A stretch of DNA of 64,000 bases from Pisolithus tinctorius (GCA_024663395.1 JANFAH010000065.1:186001-250000); one strand, 5' to 3'; numbered from the stretch's first letter, positions 1 through 10,394 are shown. Numbers and translations: made by a program. The notes: generated by a model not told the origin, from the sequence alone.

Positions 1-553
1 AGTGCCAAACTTGGAGGTGTCAATGCAATCCCAAGAGCACCTGCATTAGACAAGTTAAAAGAGAGCATCATTGTTATGCTAAGACTGAAGTCAAGGCACA
101 AGAGGAGCTCAGCTGCAGACTATGGTTTCTACTGAGCAACAGCTGCAGTAACCTCTGTAAATGACAGAGGACTTGGGCAACACTGGTAAGAGTGGTCTGG
201 GTTAGGGACACAGAGGGTGAAGTTCTGAGAGAATGCTGCATGTGATTGAGCAGCTCAAGTCTGGGTACCTCCAGGACTTGAACTGGCAGTCTAAATACTG
301 CAAGAGAACAGACCATGAGGCATCTGCATGTAACAAGGTAACTATGCCATTGGTTAAACAATGGTGACACATGTCCTAGGCATGTTACAAGTCTCTAATG
401 CTAGTGGTGGAGGTAGAAGGCTGTCAGATCAAGGAGAAGATGGCCAGAAAAGGAAAAAGAAGTCCAACAGAATGAAACAAGGCAGTCACAAGACAAAACA
501 AGGGTGAAACATAACATTACCCCCCTTCTGAGTGTTGAAGTCCCCAACTTCAA
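1..553. other. CpG-poor repeat DNA, nothing recognised
   Basis: No coding region or repeat boundary is recognisable here. The base composition (almost no CpG, rich in TG and CA) matches the neighbouring retroelements. In minus-strand reading it lies just downstream of a post-pol retroelement ORF, so it is probably the 3' part of that element. A minus-strand open frame at 74-370 has no recognisable domain and is not called. Confidence 0.4.
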
Positions 554-1627
554 CTATTCTCTGTAAGGCTCTCCAGTCATGTTACTGATGGCAGAGTCAT
601 TGAAGTCAAAATTATTATTGTACAGGCCATTGTCCTCACTCCTGATGAGGGTACAATCATCTACCAAAGCAGGGGTAGAGATCCTTTCTTGTAGAGGCTG
701 ACAAGGGCATATAGATGGGCACTGGGCTTGAGTGTGCCCAGGACAGGTGGTGTGGCAAAGGGGGTATTCATAGAGTCCACAGTTGACCCTGATGTGCCCT
801 AGACATTGGCAGACATAACACACTTGATGATAGTGCAGATTGGATGGGGTGTCAAGTTCAGGCCTACTCCAACCAACTCCAATGCTAGGCAGAGTCTGGG
901 GAGGTGTTTGGAAGCAAGTCTGACACAGAAGAACAGAACTCTGACTGGTGGAGTGTCAGCAGGCATGAAGTCTGCTGAGACAGAGGCAGAGCAAAGTGAG
1001 GGCATTGGGTTTAGCTCATGCACTACCCCATTGCACAATCTCAGCCCTTGTTATTTCAGAGGGAGAGAACAGATGGATAGTTGGAGGTAACTCTGGCAGA
1101 CAGAAGATGGAGACAGAGGGAGTAGGAACTAAATCAATATTGGTACTGAAGAACAGCAGAGTACAATACATGCTTTTATACTGCTATGGAGGTACAGTAG
1201 TCAGAATTGGAACTGACATACAGAGACTTGTAAAATTTCAAGTAAAACTTCCTAGCCAACAAATGAAGGGAAGACAAAGGACATATGACAGGTAACATAG
1301 GACATCCCAAAAAGGAAACAGTCCAGGCACTGGACCATGCAGTGTGTGTGCTGCAGAGTACCTGACTGCACACTGTCAAGGAGAAGTCTGAAAGGAAGTC
1401 ACATGACCCCTCAGAGAATGGCCCATGTGGTCTGGTGTCACACACCAAAGGTGTTTGGTGAGGTGGACATGGATACAGCTGATGAATGGAGATGAAGACC
1501 ATAGCCCTCATGTGAAGAAGGACAGCCAGAAATGTTGGCAGTCATCCCTTGCACAAGAATGAGTTGTCAATGCCAAAGAAAGAAGAAAGAAAGCAAGTTA
1601 AGTGCCAATAAAAATTCTTAAGCACCC

Positions 1628-2290
1628 ATGTATGGCATTCCAGTTTTTGACATATCTTCACCAATTCTGCAGATACTGGCACCATTCCCACACTCACTTA
1701 TAGTGCTCAGCCATGTGATCCTACCTTCCAAAATTGGAGAGGATCTGCACACTCCACAGGTGTCTACAGCACTCCCTCCAAAAGACACTCATTTTGCTAA
1801 TTCTTCTGATATGGCTGCCTCCACATCAATCATTTCACTTGTCCCCTTTGCTAGGGACCATGGCTACATATATCTACCAGGAATTCCTACTAGCTTCTGT
1901 CCTGAAGCATCCTGGTACATCCCATCTTTGTCTGCCCCCTCTCAGCCCATCCAGCTTGGACAGCATGTTCATTTTGTCAGTATGACCTCTAGGGGGACAT
2001 TCTTTGGTTGCCTCAGGTCTGTCAGTCACTTGGGAAGGTCTTATGTGGTCATTTCAGTCTCTCCAGTCCAAGAAGCATATGGATCCTTCCTCCCTGCTCC
2101 CTGCAACATCTTCATACCAGTCTCATCCATCATTCTTCCAAAATTGCAACAGCTACAGTATAATCTACTGTTCTCCACTCTCCCTGATTGCATCCATGAT
2201 GAGTATGATGCACATCTTGCCTCCTTATTGCAAGATACAGCAGAAGATGCTCCCCCTTTGTCCTCTCTTCCAACAGAGCCTCATTCATGA
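1628..2290 (+). CDS. U3-embedded ORF of LTR1 family (intact, 220 aa), unknown function
   Basis: An uninterrupted 220-codon frame begins with MYGIPVFDIS inside the U3 part of LTR1-A, about 190 bp after the LTR start. The same ORF is present in all five LTR1 copies; the others carry frameshifts or a stop. Between copy A and the diverged copies C and E the coding part aligns almost without gaps (for example the blocks GYIYLPGIPTSF, YGSFLPAPC and LPDCIHDEY), while the flanking LTR sequence needs many indels. The protein is rich in Pro, Ser and hydrophobic residues, with no signal peptide, knuckle or enzyme motif that I recognise. It resembles neither Gag nor Pol. Its position in U3 means it could be expressed from the 3' end of a full-length element RNA. 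No full-length element with these LTRs is in the window, so its partner proteins are unknown. Confidence 0.55.
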   Translation: MYGIPVFDISSPILQILAPFPHSLIVLSHVILPSKIGEDLHTPQVSTALPPKDTHFANSSDMAASTSIISLVPFARDHGYIYLPGIPTSFCPEASWYIPSLSAPSQPIQLGQHVHFVSMTSRGTFFGCLRSVSHLGRSYVVISVSPVQEAYGSFLPAPCNIFIPVSSIILPKLQQLQYNLLFSTLPDCIHDEYDAHLASLLQDTAEDAPPLSSLPTEPHS

Positions 2291-2321
2291 AGTTTTTATT
2301 CGCTTCACTGAGAGGACAGTT

Positions 2322-2334
2322 AGGGGGGGAAAAG
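2322..2334 (+). other. Internal purine tract in LTR1-A (possible fossil polypurine tract)
   Basis: A purine run (AGGGGGGGAAAAG) lies just after the U3 ORF. Copies B and D have the same run. In copies C and E the matching run is followed by TGTGATCAC (C: 9164), and the LTR ends in TCACA, so the inner segment 9164-10117 has perfect TGTGA/TCACA ends and is 954 bp, the same as in E (19215-18262). This looks like an older LTR boundary inside the present LTR. Confidence 0.4.
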
Positions 2335-2782
2335 TTGCAATCCCCTATACTCCTGTCACCCCACAGACCCCCAAAGCTTGACTCCTGTTGACAACTGACT
2401 CACCCTGTCTGCTTTTGGATGTACTATATCAGCATCAGATCAGCACTGCCTCTCTGTCATCCCACCTTGGCCTAGAAGCAATCTCTTTGAGATGTGACAT
2501 GCACAGCCTCCCCCTAATGTGATTCCAGTGCACTTTCCCAGTTCCTGACATTACTTGACTCATACTTTGACATTCTGACTGTCTTTGACTCACCTATTGC
2601 CAATACTTACCAATCTCTTGACCTTGCTTACTGATTCTTCACTTTTTGGCTTGCTTATCCTTACCAATGCCCACCAATGCTCTCTAAGACAATTACCCAT
2701 TGCTTACATTCCTTACTCATCAGTTACCAATCACTTACCAAGTGTTTGCACCTTGTTTTCCATAGGCAACACCCCTGTACTG

Positions 2783-2790
2783 TATATAAA
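2783..2790 (+). promoter_or_regulatory. TATA box of LTR1-A
   Basis: TATATAAA in the context CTGTATATAAATCAC. It is preserved in the other LTR1 copies at 15022-15029 (B), 9559-9566 (C), 28675-28682 (D) and in reverse in E. It is the likely core promoter of the LTR, with the R region starting about 30 bp downstream. Confidence 0.6.
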
Positions 2791-4008
2791 TCACTTTACT
2801 TAGATAGCTGAATAAGAAGCAGATGTCAGAGAGTCCCTCTTGCTTGCATTTCATCATCTCTCAGCAATTCTTTCATCAGCTTCAATAGTTGAGAATTTAT
2901 CAAGGGTCTAACTATTGTCTACTTCACCTATCATCATCTATCATCAATATACTTTGCTCCAAGTCCTCCCTGAGCTTGGTGCAGCTTAGGACATCAAATT
3001 AGGTCTTCATCCATCCTTCTGTAGGCTGACAGCAGTCTACCCCATTGCATTCTATCACATTCTTGCTCCCTCTTCATCAGGAGCACCCCCAACCCTCAGT
3101 ACTCATCTTTGAGTGTTGTAGCTCAAAAAAACCCTCCCAAATAAAAGGTTCCACCATCTAGGTACTGCATAGGCACATCACCACTTGCTCTTATTGTCTT
3201 CTGTATTGGTTTTGGTTGGTTTTCACCACTGAACCACACTTTGACTCACACTGGTAGGAGGCCAATACAAGTCCAACAGTAGTTGGAGCAGAGATGATTC
3301 ATAAATGACAGAGGGCAGGCAGAGTGAGTGAATGACTGGTGGAGAAGGGTGTGGAGTGAGTGAGGACTTAGGATGAACATATGGTCATGACACAGGGTAA
3401 GAGGATGATCAGCCTCAGTGAGTCCATTGAGCATGGGGGATGGAAGTAGCTGTGTGAGGGTCTTGACCTGACCCATGGTATAAGCAAGCTCAGCCTCAGA
3501 GATGCCAAAGGTGACTTTGGGGTCTACTACAGAGGGTGATGATGAGCCATGAGACTCACAAGGTTGTGGACTAGAGCCTGACAAACAGCAGGCCCAGGAT
3601 CTATCTGCTCTACGAAGAGAGCTGGAAGAGTGGGAGGATGACATGGAGGAAATTGGAGGAGAGGTTGCAGTTGAGGGCCTTTGAGACCCAGGAGGAGGGG
3701 GAGCAATTAACATGGGATGTTGTCAGACATTGTAAATGAGGTCAGTGCCTCCAAGGATATCAAAAAGTCTGAGGAGCAGGGCAACCTGCTCATGTGCAAT
3801 TTTGTTCAAAATGGTTCAGGCAGGAGACAGAAGGGGGTTCTGTCAGTTTACATAGTGGGAGAGTTCTTCAAGGCAAAGGGCTTGGATGGTGGCATGATAG
3901 ATGAGGTTGTGAGGAGTCTTCATCAACTTCATGATAAATGGTGCTGATGACAGTGGGGTTGGCAATGAACAGACAATAAGAGTTTATCATCTGGGTGCTA
4001 GCAGGCTG

Positions 4009-4877
4009 TCATTGATAATGAGCAAAGGGGGTGTGGCAATGAGAGGGTTTGCAAGGGTAGGTGTAATGATGAGGAGGCATTTCAATGGAGATGTTTCTGA
4101 TGGTGTGAGGGGAATGTTGGGTGGTTGGTTTCTGGGAGGGAAAGTCCTTAGGGAAGCATTTCTTATATGTGGAGAGTATATCATTTGAATGTTTGAGGTG
4201 TGTTTCCTTTTGCCACAAGTTTTCAGAAGAAGGGTAACCCTTCCATTTGATTAAAAAGGCATGTCCATGGCCAGACTTTTTATGTCCAACTATGGCCTCA
4301 ACCCCATACTCCTCTTCCTTGTTGATAAGGTCAGGTGGTGAAGCCAGGAAGTTCAGACCATGAATGTCATTTTCATGATAGGGAGATAAGAGGGATGCAC
4401 AGAACACATTGTGTACCCTCCATTGTGTGGGGATCATGAGGCAATATGTGATTGGAGATAGGACATTGGAGACAGTGAAGGGTCCTTCTGTTTTTGGGGC
4501 AAGTTTTCTATTTATGTAGGAACACTTTAGGTTCCATGCTTCTAACCAAAGCTTATCACCTTTTTGGAATGGGGTGAAGGGTCAAGACAAGCAGTCTTTC
4601 ATTGTTTTTCTGGCCAGGTCATGTGCCATAGGGGCTTCCTCTCTGGCTTTTCAGAGTTCCTCAAGTCTGGACTTGGCAGTGGGAAGGTGGGTTTCCACAA
4701 TCAAGGATGGGAGAGGTTTCAGTTCATAGCCATACATGAGGTAAAACAGCAATTGATGGGTGACAGAATGGGGATGGTGATTATGTGTGAATTCTGCCAT
4801 GGGAAGGTTGTCTACCCACAGAGTGGAGTCATTCTGGCAAAAGATACAAAGGTATGTTTCAACCTCTTGGTTGACAC
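4009..4877 (-). pseudogene. Chromovirus Pol 3' end: integrase C-terminus and chromodomain
   Basis: Reading the minus strand, 4877-4651 encodes the end of a Ty3/gypsy integrase core. It contains the SVNQEVETYL block (normally R-V-N-Q-E after the catalytic Glu) and AEFTHN, a hallmark of gypsy integrases. Frame 4437-4009 carries a chromodomain with the signature YGVEAIVGHKK...FLIKWKGYPSSENLW. The integrase front half, RNase H and RT are missing upstream, where LTR4 abuts at 4878. The piece is a truncated, non-functional Pol. The downstream ORF at 3713-554 is part of the same element. Confidence 0.8.
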
Positions 4878-6392
4878 TGTAAGGAATCTGCATTCCCTGG
4901 ACACATAAGCCCCTATCATCAATCATTCCACAACTATCAACTTCATTATGTCCCCAGACCACTTGCATCCACTGCTGCTCATGCACTGTCTTCCCACCTA
5001 CCTCACTACCTTCCCATGCCCTTGCTCCCTCTTGCAAAATGCTATACCCATGGCTGCTGTGCTCTGGTCACTTCCTTTCTTTCAGACTCTTTCTTTTACC
5101 ACAGTCTCTGCTCCCCTTGCACTAGTAGTATACCCTCAGCCTCTGTTCCAGCCTGTCTTGTGTGTATGTGCTGCCATGTGCCTTTCCTTTACTTGTACCT
5201 TGTCTTACTTAGGCTCCAGGTTTGCCTGGACTATAAAGTCCTGTACTTAGGTACAGAATGATACCTTTTGGCACTCAGAAGGTCACTATGAGTTTCCTTT
5301 TCACCTTGTCTACACCACACACCTCACAAATAACTGCACACAAACTATGTATACCACTTGCACTGCTCACATCACCAGTACTACTCTGCAGAACATGCCA
5401 TGAAACACTACCAATACCAAGCACTGAGTCCCACCTTCTAGTTTTGACAGTCCAGAATCCCTTGGGACAATCAGTTCATTCCCTTCATTTTATTGTTGTT
5501 ACCTAAGCCATCTAGCTCATATTGTACAGCTACTTGACTTTTCCTACAACTGGAGCCCACCACAAGGGATTCTGCTGTTGCTTCCAGAAGGTCACTCAGG
5601 TGCACCACTGAATGCACAGAACTAGAAAATTTACACATCCACTTTTGCAACCTGAACTTGTCAGAGGACTCTGACCTCTTCTGCCCTGTTTCACCCATAA
5701 CACTGGATCACACACAATTACCTGCTAACATTCCACAGGTACTACCCATGATCACTCCTCCTGATATTTCAGCAGATTGGATATCCATTGTGCCAGATCA
5801 CCTAGATCTCACTGCCCCTGATTTTCCCAGTGGCTTTATCCACTTGACTCCCCAAAGACCCAAAACCCCACCATCACCTTTAACACCCATCACATCATCT
5901 GATTCATCATCACAGATGCCCTCTTTTTCCCATCTCTTCAATGCCTCCAAATCTATACCCAGAATCCCAGCTCCATCCACCACACTGCTGTGACCACTCA
6001 CTCAGTTGCAGACCACCCATCAGCCAATTAGTAACCTGCTGTAGGAAAATGAGATAAACAAGGAGAGAGGTTTAGTAGGGATATCTGAGGGGAATGAGTA
6101 GGCCAAAAGGGGCTTCTATAGCCTGTGCAAGGATGGAGGGGATGTCTGAGGGCTGCTATGGCTGTCTGGGTGCAGGGAAATGACCTGCTCGATTTCATCT
6201 CTCATCTGTGGTAACTCATCTCTTATTTTTTTTTTTAAGGAAAAAACTGTACACAAGTAGAACTACCACTGACTAAGCAACCAAAAAGCGAAATCTAAGT
6301 ACAACTCATAGGAAGAAGTATCTAGGAATGAAAACCAAGTAAAACAAGCAAAATAAACCAATTCCCCTAGTAGGGAAATTACATTCCCTACA
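4878..6392 (+). repeat. LTR4 (about 1.5 kb) with inverted terminal ends
   Basis: The segment starts TGTAAGGAATCTGCATTCCC and ends GGGAAATTACATTCCCTACA. The reverse of its end is TGTAGGGAATGTAATTTCCC, so the two ends form an imperfect 20-bp inverted repeat with TG...CA termini, typical of agaric gypsy LTRs. A TATA-like TATAAAG lies at about 5233. The flanks (GACAC and GTGTT) do not form a target duplication, so the unit was probably joined to its neighbours by deletion or recombination. A frame at 5658-5993 is proline-rich with no recognisable domain and is not called. Confidence 0.55.
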
Positions 6393-6398
6393 GTGTTT

Positions 6399-6777
6399 AT
6401 CCTAAGTCCTCACTCACTCTGCATCCTTCTCTGCTGGTCATTCACTCACTCTGCACCAACTCCACCTGTCCTCTGTCAGTTACAAACCTCCTCTGCTCTG
6501 ACTCCCATCAGACTTGTGCTGGTCTACCATCAGACCAAGCAGACTGTTCTCTGAGCAGTCATGTGACCTCCCCTTGGACTTCTCCTTGACAGTATGCAGT
6601 CAGGTACTCCACAGCATGTGCACCATGTGGTCCAGTGCCTGGACTGTTTCCTTTTCAGGTTGTTCATTGTATGTTCTCTGTCTTTCCTTCATTTGTTGTC
6701 TAGAAAGCTTTACTTGAAATTTTACAAGTCTCCATATGCCAGTTCTGATCCTGATGACTGTACCCCCATAGTAGTAC
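6399..6777 (+). repeat. LTR2 copy 2, truncated
   Basis: Homologous to LTR2 copy 3 from just inside its 5' end (CTAAGTCCTCACTCACTC) up to the GTAGTA preceding its TATAAA box. At that TA a Tc1-type element begins (CAGTGGCTCACAAAATTG), as expected for TA target choice. The other half of this LTR2 is not found nearby. Confidence 0.65.
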
Positions 6778-6979
6778 AGTGGCTCACAAAATTGTCCCAA
6801 TGTTTGCAAGTGTTTCATTAATTGCAGTGTAGACAGTGAACTATCATATCCAGTCCAAGATGTTGGTGGATGGATTGACGCAGTTGGTCTTGACTTTCAC
6901 ACGAGCCATATTACATAATATTTGGATTAAAACTTGTGGCAAAATACCTAAATGAAAATGACAGCTCATTGGGACAATT

Positions 6980-7714
6980 TGTCATGACTGTGCATTCATT
7001 CTAAGTCCTCACTCACTCCACACTCATTTCTGCCAGTCATTCAATCACTCCACACCAACTCTGCCCACCTTCTATCATTTATGAACCATCTCCACTCTGA
7101 CTGCTGTTGGACTTGTACTGCTCTCCTATCAGGCTGCACAGACTGTTCCCTGAGGAGTCAGGTGACTACCCTTTGGACTTCTCCCTGACAGTGCACAGTC
7201 AGGTGCTCTGCAGCACATGCACTGCATGGTCCAGTGCCTGGACTGTTCCCTTCTTGGGATGTTCTATGTTACCCATTCATATGTCCTCTGTCTACCCTTC
7301 ATTCATCATCTAGGAAGTTTTACTTGAAATTTTATGAGTCTCCATATGTCAGTTCCAATTCTGATTACTGTACCTCCCTAGTAGTATAAAAGCCTGTATT
7401 GTACTCCACTGTTCTTCAGTACAAATATTGACTTAGTTTCTACTCCCTCTGTCTCCATCTTCTGCCTGTCAGAGTTGCCTCTGACTTTCCATCTGTGCTC
7501 TCCCTCTGAAATACAAGGGCTGAGATCATGCAAGGGGGTAGTGCATGAGCTAAACCTGATGCCCTCACTCCACTCTGCCTCTGTCTTGGCAGACTTCATT
7601 CCTGCCAACACTCCACCAGTCAGAGTTCTGTCCCTTTGAGTTGGACTTGCTTCCAAACCTCTCTCCAGACCTTGTCTAGTGTCAGAGTTGGTCAGAGTAG
7701 GCCTGGACTTGACA
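6980..7714 (+). repeat. LTR2 copy 3, intact solo LTR
   Basis: 735 bp, starting TGTCATGACTGTGC and ending GGACTTGACA, flanked on both sides by CAATT (6975-6979 and 7715-7719), a perfect 5-bp target duplication. A TATAAA box lies at about 7384. It was inserted into the non-coding 3' part of the Tc1 remnant. Confidence 0.88.
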
Positions 7715-7745
7715 CAATTATATAACTTTATGGTAAAGTAGGTAT

Positions 7746-8239
7746 TTAGTACTTGGTATGCCCTCCCTTGGCCTTGATAACTGCTTGTATCCTTCTTGGC
7801 ATGCTTTCTATCCACTTTTGACACTGTTCTGCTGAAATCATTCCCCATTGCTCTACCACTCTGTCCCACAGCTCATGAAATCCTTTGGGTGCACTATCAT
7901 AGGCAGAAATGCATCTCTTGAGGTGAAACCAAGTATGTTCAATAGGGTTGAGGTCTGGAGATTGTGCTGGCCATTCCAGAAGCCTAATTCCCTGCTCTTC
8001 AAACCATTCCTTTGCCCTTTTAGAGGTATGTTTGGGATCATTATCCTGTTGGAAGATGATCTCATCCTCAAGGATCCCAGATTCCTCCATGCTCTGCAGC
8101 AGCCCTTGCTCCAGGATCTCCACATACTGCTCTGCATCCATCCTCCCTTCAACCTCAGACAGTATCCCTACACCATTCCACCCCATACAGCCCCATACCA
8201 TCAGTGAACCTCCTCCAAACTTGACTGTATTAAGTACAG
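7746..8239 (-). pseudogene. Tc1 transposase, C-terminal half (DD34E)
   Basis: The minus-strand frame encodes the C-terminal catalytic part of a Tc1/mariner (IS630 superfamily) DDE transposase. It shows GGGSLMVWGC, then the second catalytic Asp in FQQDNDPKHTS, and 34 residues later the Glu in SPDLNPIEHTW, so the spacing is DD34E. It ends KAKGGHTKY. The N-terminal DNA-binding domain and first catalytic Asp are absent because LTR1-C starts at 8240. The frame seems to run on to 8267, but those bases are LTR. No frameshift or stop is visible in the remaining part. It cannot be active alone. Confidence 0.85.
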
Positions 8240-10117
8240 TGTCACACACCAAAGGTGTTGTGGACATGGTTACAGCTGACTCTGCCTAGCTTGTCAATGA
8301 GTTGTGTGCAATGCCCATGCATGCAGATGAAGACTAAAGGCCTCATGTGTAGAAAGACTGCTGGATGTGAGCAGTCATCCTTTGCACAAGAATGAATCAT
8401 CAGTGCTAAAGAGAAAAGAGGAAGTGAGTTAAGCACACATTAAAAGTTTTTAGTGCCCATGTATGGCATTCCAGTTTTTGCCATATCTCCACCATTTCCA
8501 GAGATATTGACTCCATTCTCACACTTGCTTGAAGTGCTCAGCCACACAATTCTGCCTTCCAAATTTGGAGAGGATCCTCACACCCTATGCATTTCTACAG
8601 CACTCCATCCATCAGACACTCATTTCACTAAGTCCATCAATCATGGCTGCCTCTTCATCAATCATCTTGCTTGTCTCATTTGCCAGAGACAGTGGCTACA
8701 TATATCTGCCAGGCATTCCCACCAGCTTCCATCCTGAAGCCCCCTGGTTCATCCCATCATTGTCAGCCCCATCTCATCCCAAGCAGCTTGGTCAGCATGT
8801 TCTCCTTGTCAGTATGACTTCCAGAAGGACATTCTTTGGTCACCTCAGGTCTGTCACTTGGTTAGAAAGGTCTTGTGTGGTTGTTTTGGTCTCCCCTCTT
8901 GATGAAGCATATGGATCATTCCTCCCTGCTCCCTGCACCATCTTTGTTCCAATCTCGTCCATCATTCTTCCTGCATTGCAACAGCTGCAGCATAATCTAC
9001 TGTTTTCCAGCCTCCCTGATTGCATTCATGATGAGTATGAGATGCATCTTGCCTTCTTACTGCAAGATCCAGCAGAAGACATCCCCCCTTCTCCTCCTCC
9101 TTCATCAGAGCCCTGTTCATGAAGTTTTTGTTAACTTTGCTGAGAGGATGAAAGGGTGGGAGATGTGATCACTTATGCTCCCATTGCCCCACAGACCCCC
9201 AATGCCCTAGCCCCTTTGACACCTGACTCATGCCCTTCAATTCTGGAATTAATACTTCCCTATCTGGAAACACTGCCCATCTGTCATGCCATCTTTGGAT
9301 CTAGAGATGTCTCTGCTGAGATCTGACTTGCATCGCCACCCCCTAATGTGATATCAGTGTGCTTACTCAGTTTCTGACTCCATTTGACTCATTTTGTGAT
9401 ATTTTGACTGTCCTTGACTCATTCATTGCCAATACTTACCAATCTTCTTTGCTTGCTTACTTTTCATTTCTTGCTTACTCATCATGATTACTCAGTCCTT
9501 ACTCATTACTTACTAAGTGTTTGTGCCTTGTTTGTCACAAGCTGTGCTCCCCCCACAGTATATAAACCCCCATGTACTTAGCTACACCCCAAGCAATCCA
9601 CAAGTGAACAAGCAGTCCAGAAGTCATTCAGTCAGTCAGTTCAGCTCTCTCAGTGCATACCTCATTGTTGACAGTTGAGGCTCATTCAGAAGAGTCTATC
9701 TGTCTTCATTCATATCATTGATAGTTGAGGCTCTACAAAGGGGTCTATCTACCTCCATTCCTTATCTGAAGCTTTATCCCCACTTAGTCAGCAGTTGTGC
9801 TTAGTCATCCTCCCACTCCTGCATAACTTGTCATTGACTTGTGCCAGGAGCATGTTTTACCAAGGTCCATCATTCCAGGAGTCCTTTCAGCTGAACACCT
9901 CCACTCTGTTCAGCATCCCCTGTCCAGTCATCACTTGCTTGTCTTCTCCTGTGTAACTTGTTGACAACTTGTGCTAGGAACACCTGCCATCAAAATTTCC
10001 CCCACTTTAGGTTTCTCTGCCCTCTAGGCTCTGCAGAGGTAAACCACCACTTGCTCATATTTGTCTTTGGTGTTGGTTTTGGTTGGTTGTTACCACCTTC
10101 CCACACTTTGACTCACA
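8240..10117 (+). repeat. LTR1-C (about 1.88 kb)
   Basis: Starts TGTCACACACC, ends GACTCACA; TATA box at 9559-9566. It belongs to the same diverged subfamily as copy E (18262-20145), which lies in inverted orientation. Its own flanks (ACAG on the left, GCAT on the right) do not match, unlike copies A, B and D. The right flank GCATGAGG pairs instead with the 5' flank of copy E (GCAC) if one CpG was lost, which suggests an inversion between C and E. Confidence 0.8.
8456..9122 (+). pseudogene. U3 ORF of LTR1-C, frameshifted
   Basis: Homologous to the intact ORF at 1628-2290. The first part (MYGIPVFAIS) is read in one frame to about 8637, and the rest continues in the next frame to 9122. A one-base insertion near 8637 (ACTAAGTCCATCAATCATGG compared with copy A) causes the shift. 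Copy E has the same shift, so it arose before C and E separated. Confidence 0.6.
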
Positions 10118-10245
10118 GCATGAGGCAGATGTAATAATTCTGAAGATGACAGATGTGGAACTCTGATAGGGGTTGACTTTGGTAACAGCAGAATTTTGGT
10201 GTTGGCATCCCTATTTTGGCCTCAGGGAGTATACCACTCCCTACA
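10118..10245 (+). repeat. LTR3 fragment, 3' end
   Basis: The last 36 bases (ending CTCAGGGAGTATACCACTCCCTACA) match the end of the LTR3 copy at 15496-16304. It starts directly after LTR1-C. The missing 5' part of this LTR3 may be the segment to the right of LTR1-E (from 20146, in reverse), as expected if the interval between C and E was inverted. Confidence 0.5.
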
Positions 10246-10394
10246 CCTCCCAGGGTCTTCAAATGCTGACCATCCTTGGTCAGAGGTCATCAAGTCATGA
10301 CAGAAGGGCAGTGGAGATCTGGCAGGTGACATAAACAAAGGTGGCTTGTGTTTTGCCATGTGCCTTGTGTGAACAAAACTCCACACATGGGTAA

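Larger units (their letters stand above)
1436..3250 (+). repeat. LTR1-A, solo LTR of about 1.8 kb
   Basis: The unit begins TGTCACACACC and ends TTTGACTCACA (TG...CA). It is flanked by CTGG on both sides (1432-1435 and 3251-3254), a 4-bp target duplication. It contains a TATA box (2783-2790) followed about 350 bp later by AATAAA (about 3139), which fits a U3-R-U5 layout. Four further copies of the family lie in this window (C 8240, B 13778, E 18262, D 27329). No internal region follows, so this is a solo LTR. It was inserted into LTR2 copy 1. The U3 part carries an ORF, and an internal purine tract may mark an older LTR start (see findings). Confidence 0.85.
850..3392 (-). repeat. LTR2 copy 1 (solo LTR), interrupted by LTR1-A
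   Basis: Minus-oriented LTR with ends TGTCATGAC (at 3392) and ACTTGACA (at 850), giving TG...CA termini. It is homologous to the intact copy at 6980-7714. Without the nested LTR1-A (1436-3250) and its 4-bp duplication it is about 724 bp, against 735 bp for the intact copy. The flanks are TGGGG (845-849) and CAGGG (3393-3397). They differ, but both derive from CGGGG by loss of one CpG in opposite directions, which fits a 5-bp target duplication. Confidence 0.8.
554..3713 (-). pseudogene. Post-pol zinc-knuckle ORF of a minus-strand chromovirus, split by nested LTRs
   Basis: Two minus-strand pieces, 3713-3393 and 849-554, belong to one reading frame that was interrupted by an LTR2 insertion at 850-3392. 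If the insertion and one copy of its target duplication are removed, the frame continues directly from a Ser/Pro-rich N-terminal part into a zinc knuckle (CX2CX4HX4C, starting CYVCQCLGH at about 822) followed by a second Cys/His group (CX7PGH-type). Such double knuckles are typical of agaric retroelement ORFs. In minus-strand order the piece lies downstream of the integrase and chromodomain fragment at 4009-4877, so it occupies a position after Pol rather than the usual gag position. It ends with a stop near 554. It is probably inactive because of the insertions. The start codon (3713) is only the first ATG in the open frame, and the real N-terminus may lie further upstream. Confidence 0.6.
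6778..8239 (-). mobile_element. Tc1-type DNA transposon remnant, interrupted by LTR2 and cut by LTR1-C
   Basis: The remnant starts at a TA in LTR2 copy 2 with CAGTGGCTCACAAAATTGTCCCAATG, a Tc1-like end. CATTGGGACAATT recurs inverted at about 6967. A solo LTR2 sits at 6980-7714. The transposase lies at 7746-8239 on the minus strand. The 5' half of the transposase and the second terminal repeat are missing because LTR1-C begins at 8240. Confidence 0.75.

Noticed and set aside
1436..3250. LTR1 units as DNA transposons or Helitrons
   Set aside because: The ends TGTCACAC and GACTCACA share only a few bases as inverted repeats, copies have 4-bp target duplications (Helitrons have none), and they contain a TATA box followed by AATAAA, which fits LTRs better.
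4878..6392. LTR4 as a solo LTR with target duplication
   Set aside because: The flanks GACAC and GTGTT are not direct repeats, even allowing CpG decay, so a simple insertion cannot be claimed.
1436..10117. LTR1-A and LTR1-C as the two LTRs of one element
   Set aside because: They belong to different subfamilies, and A has its own target duplication, so A is a separate solo LTR.
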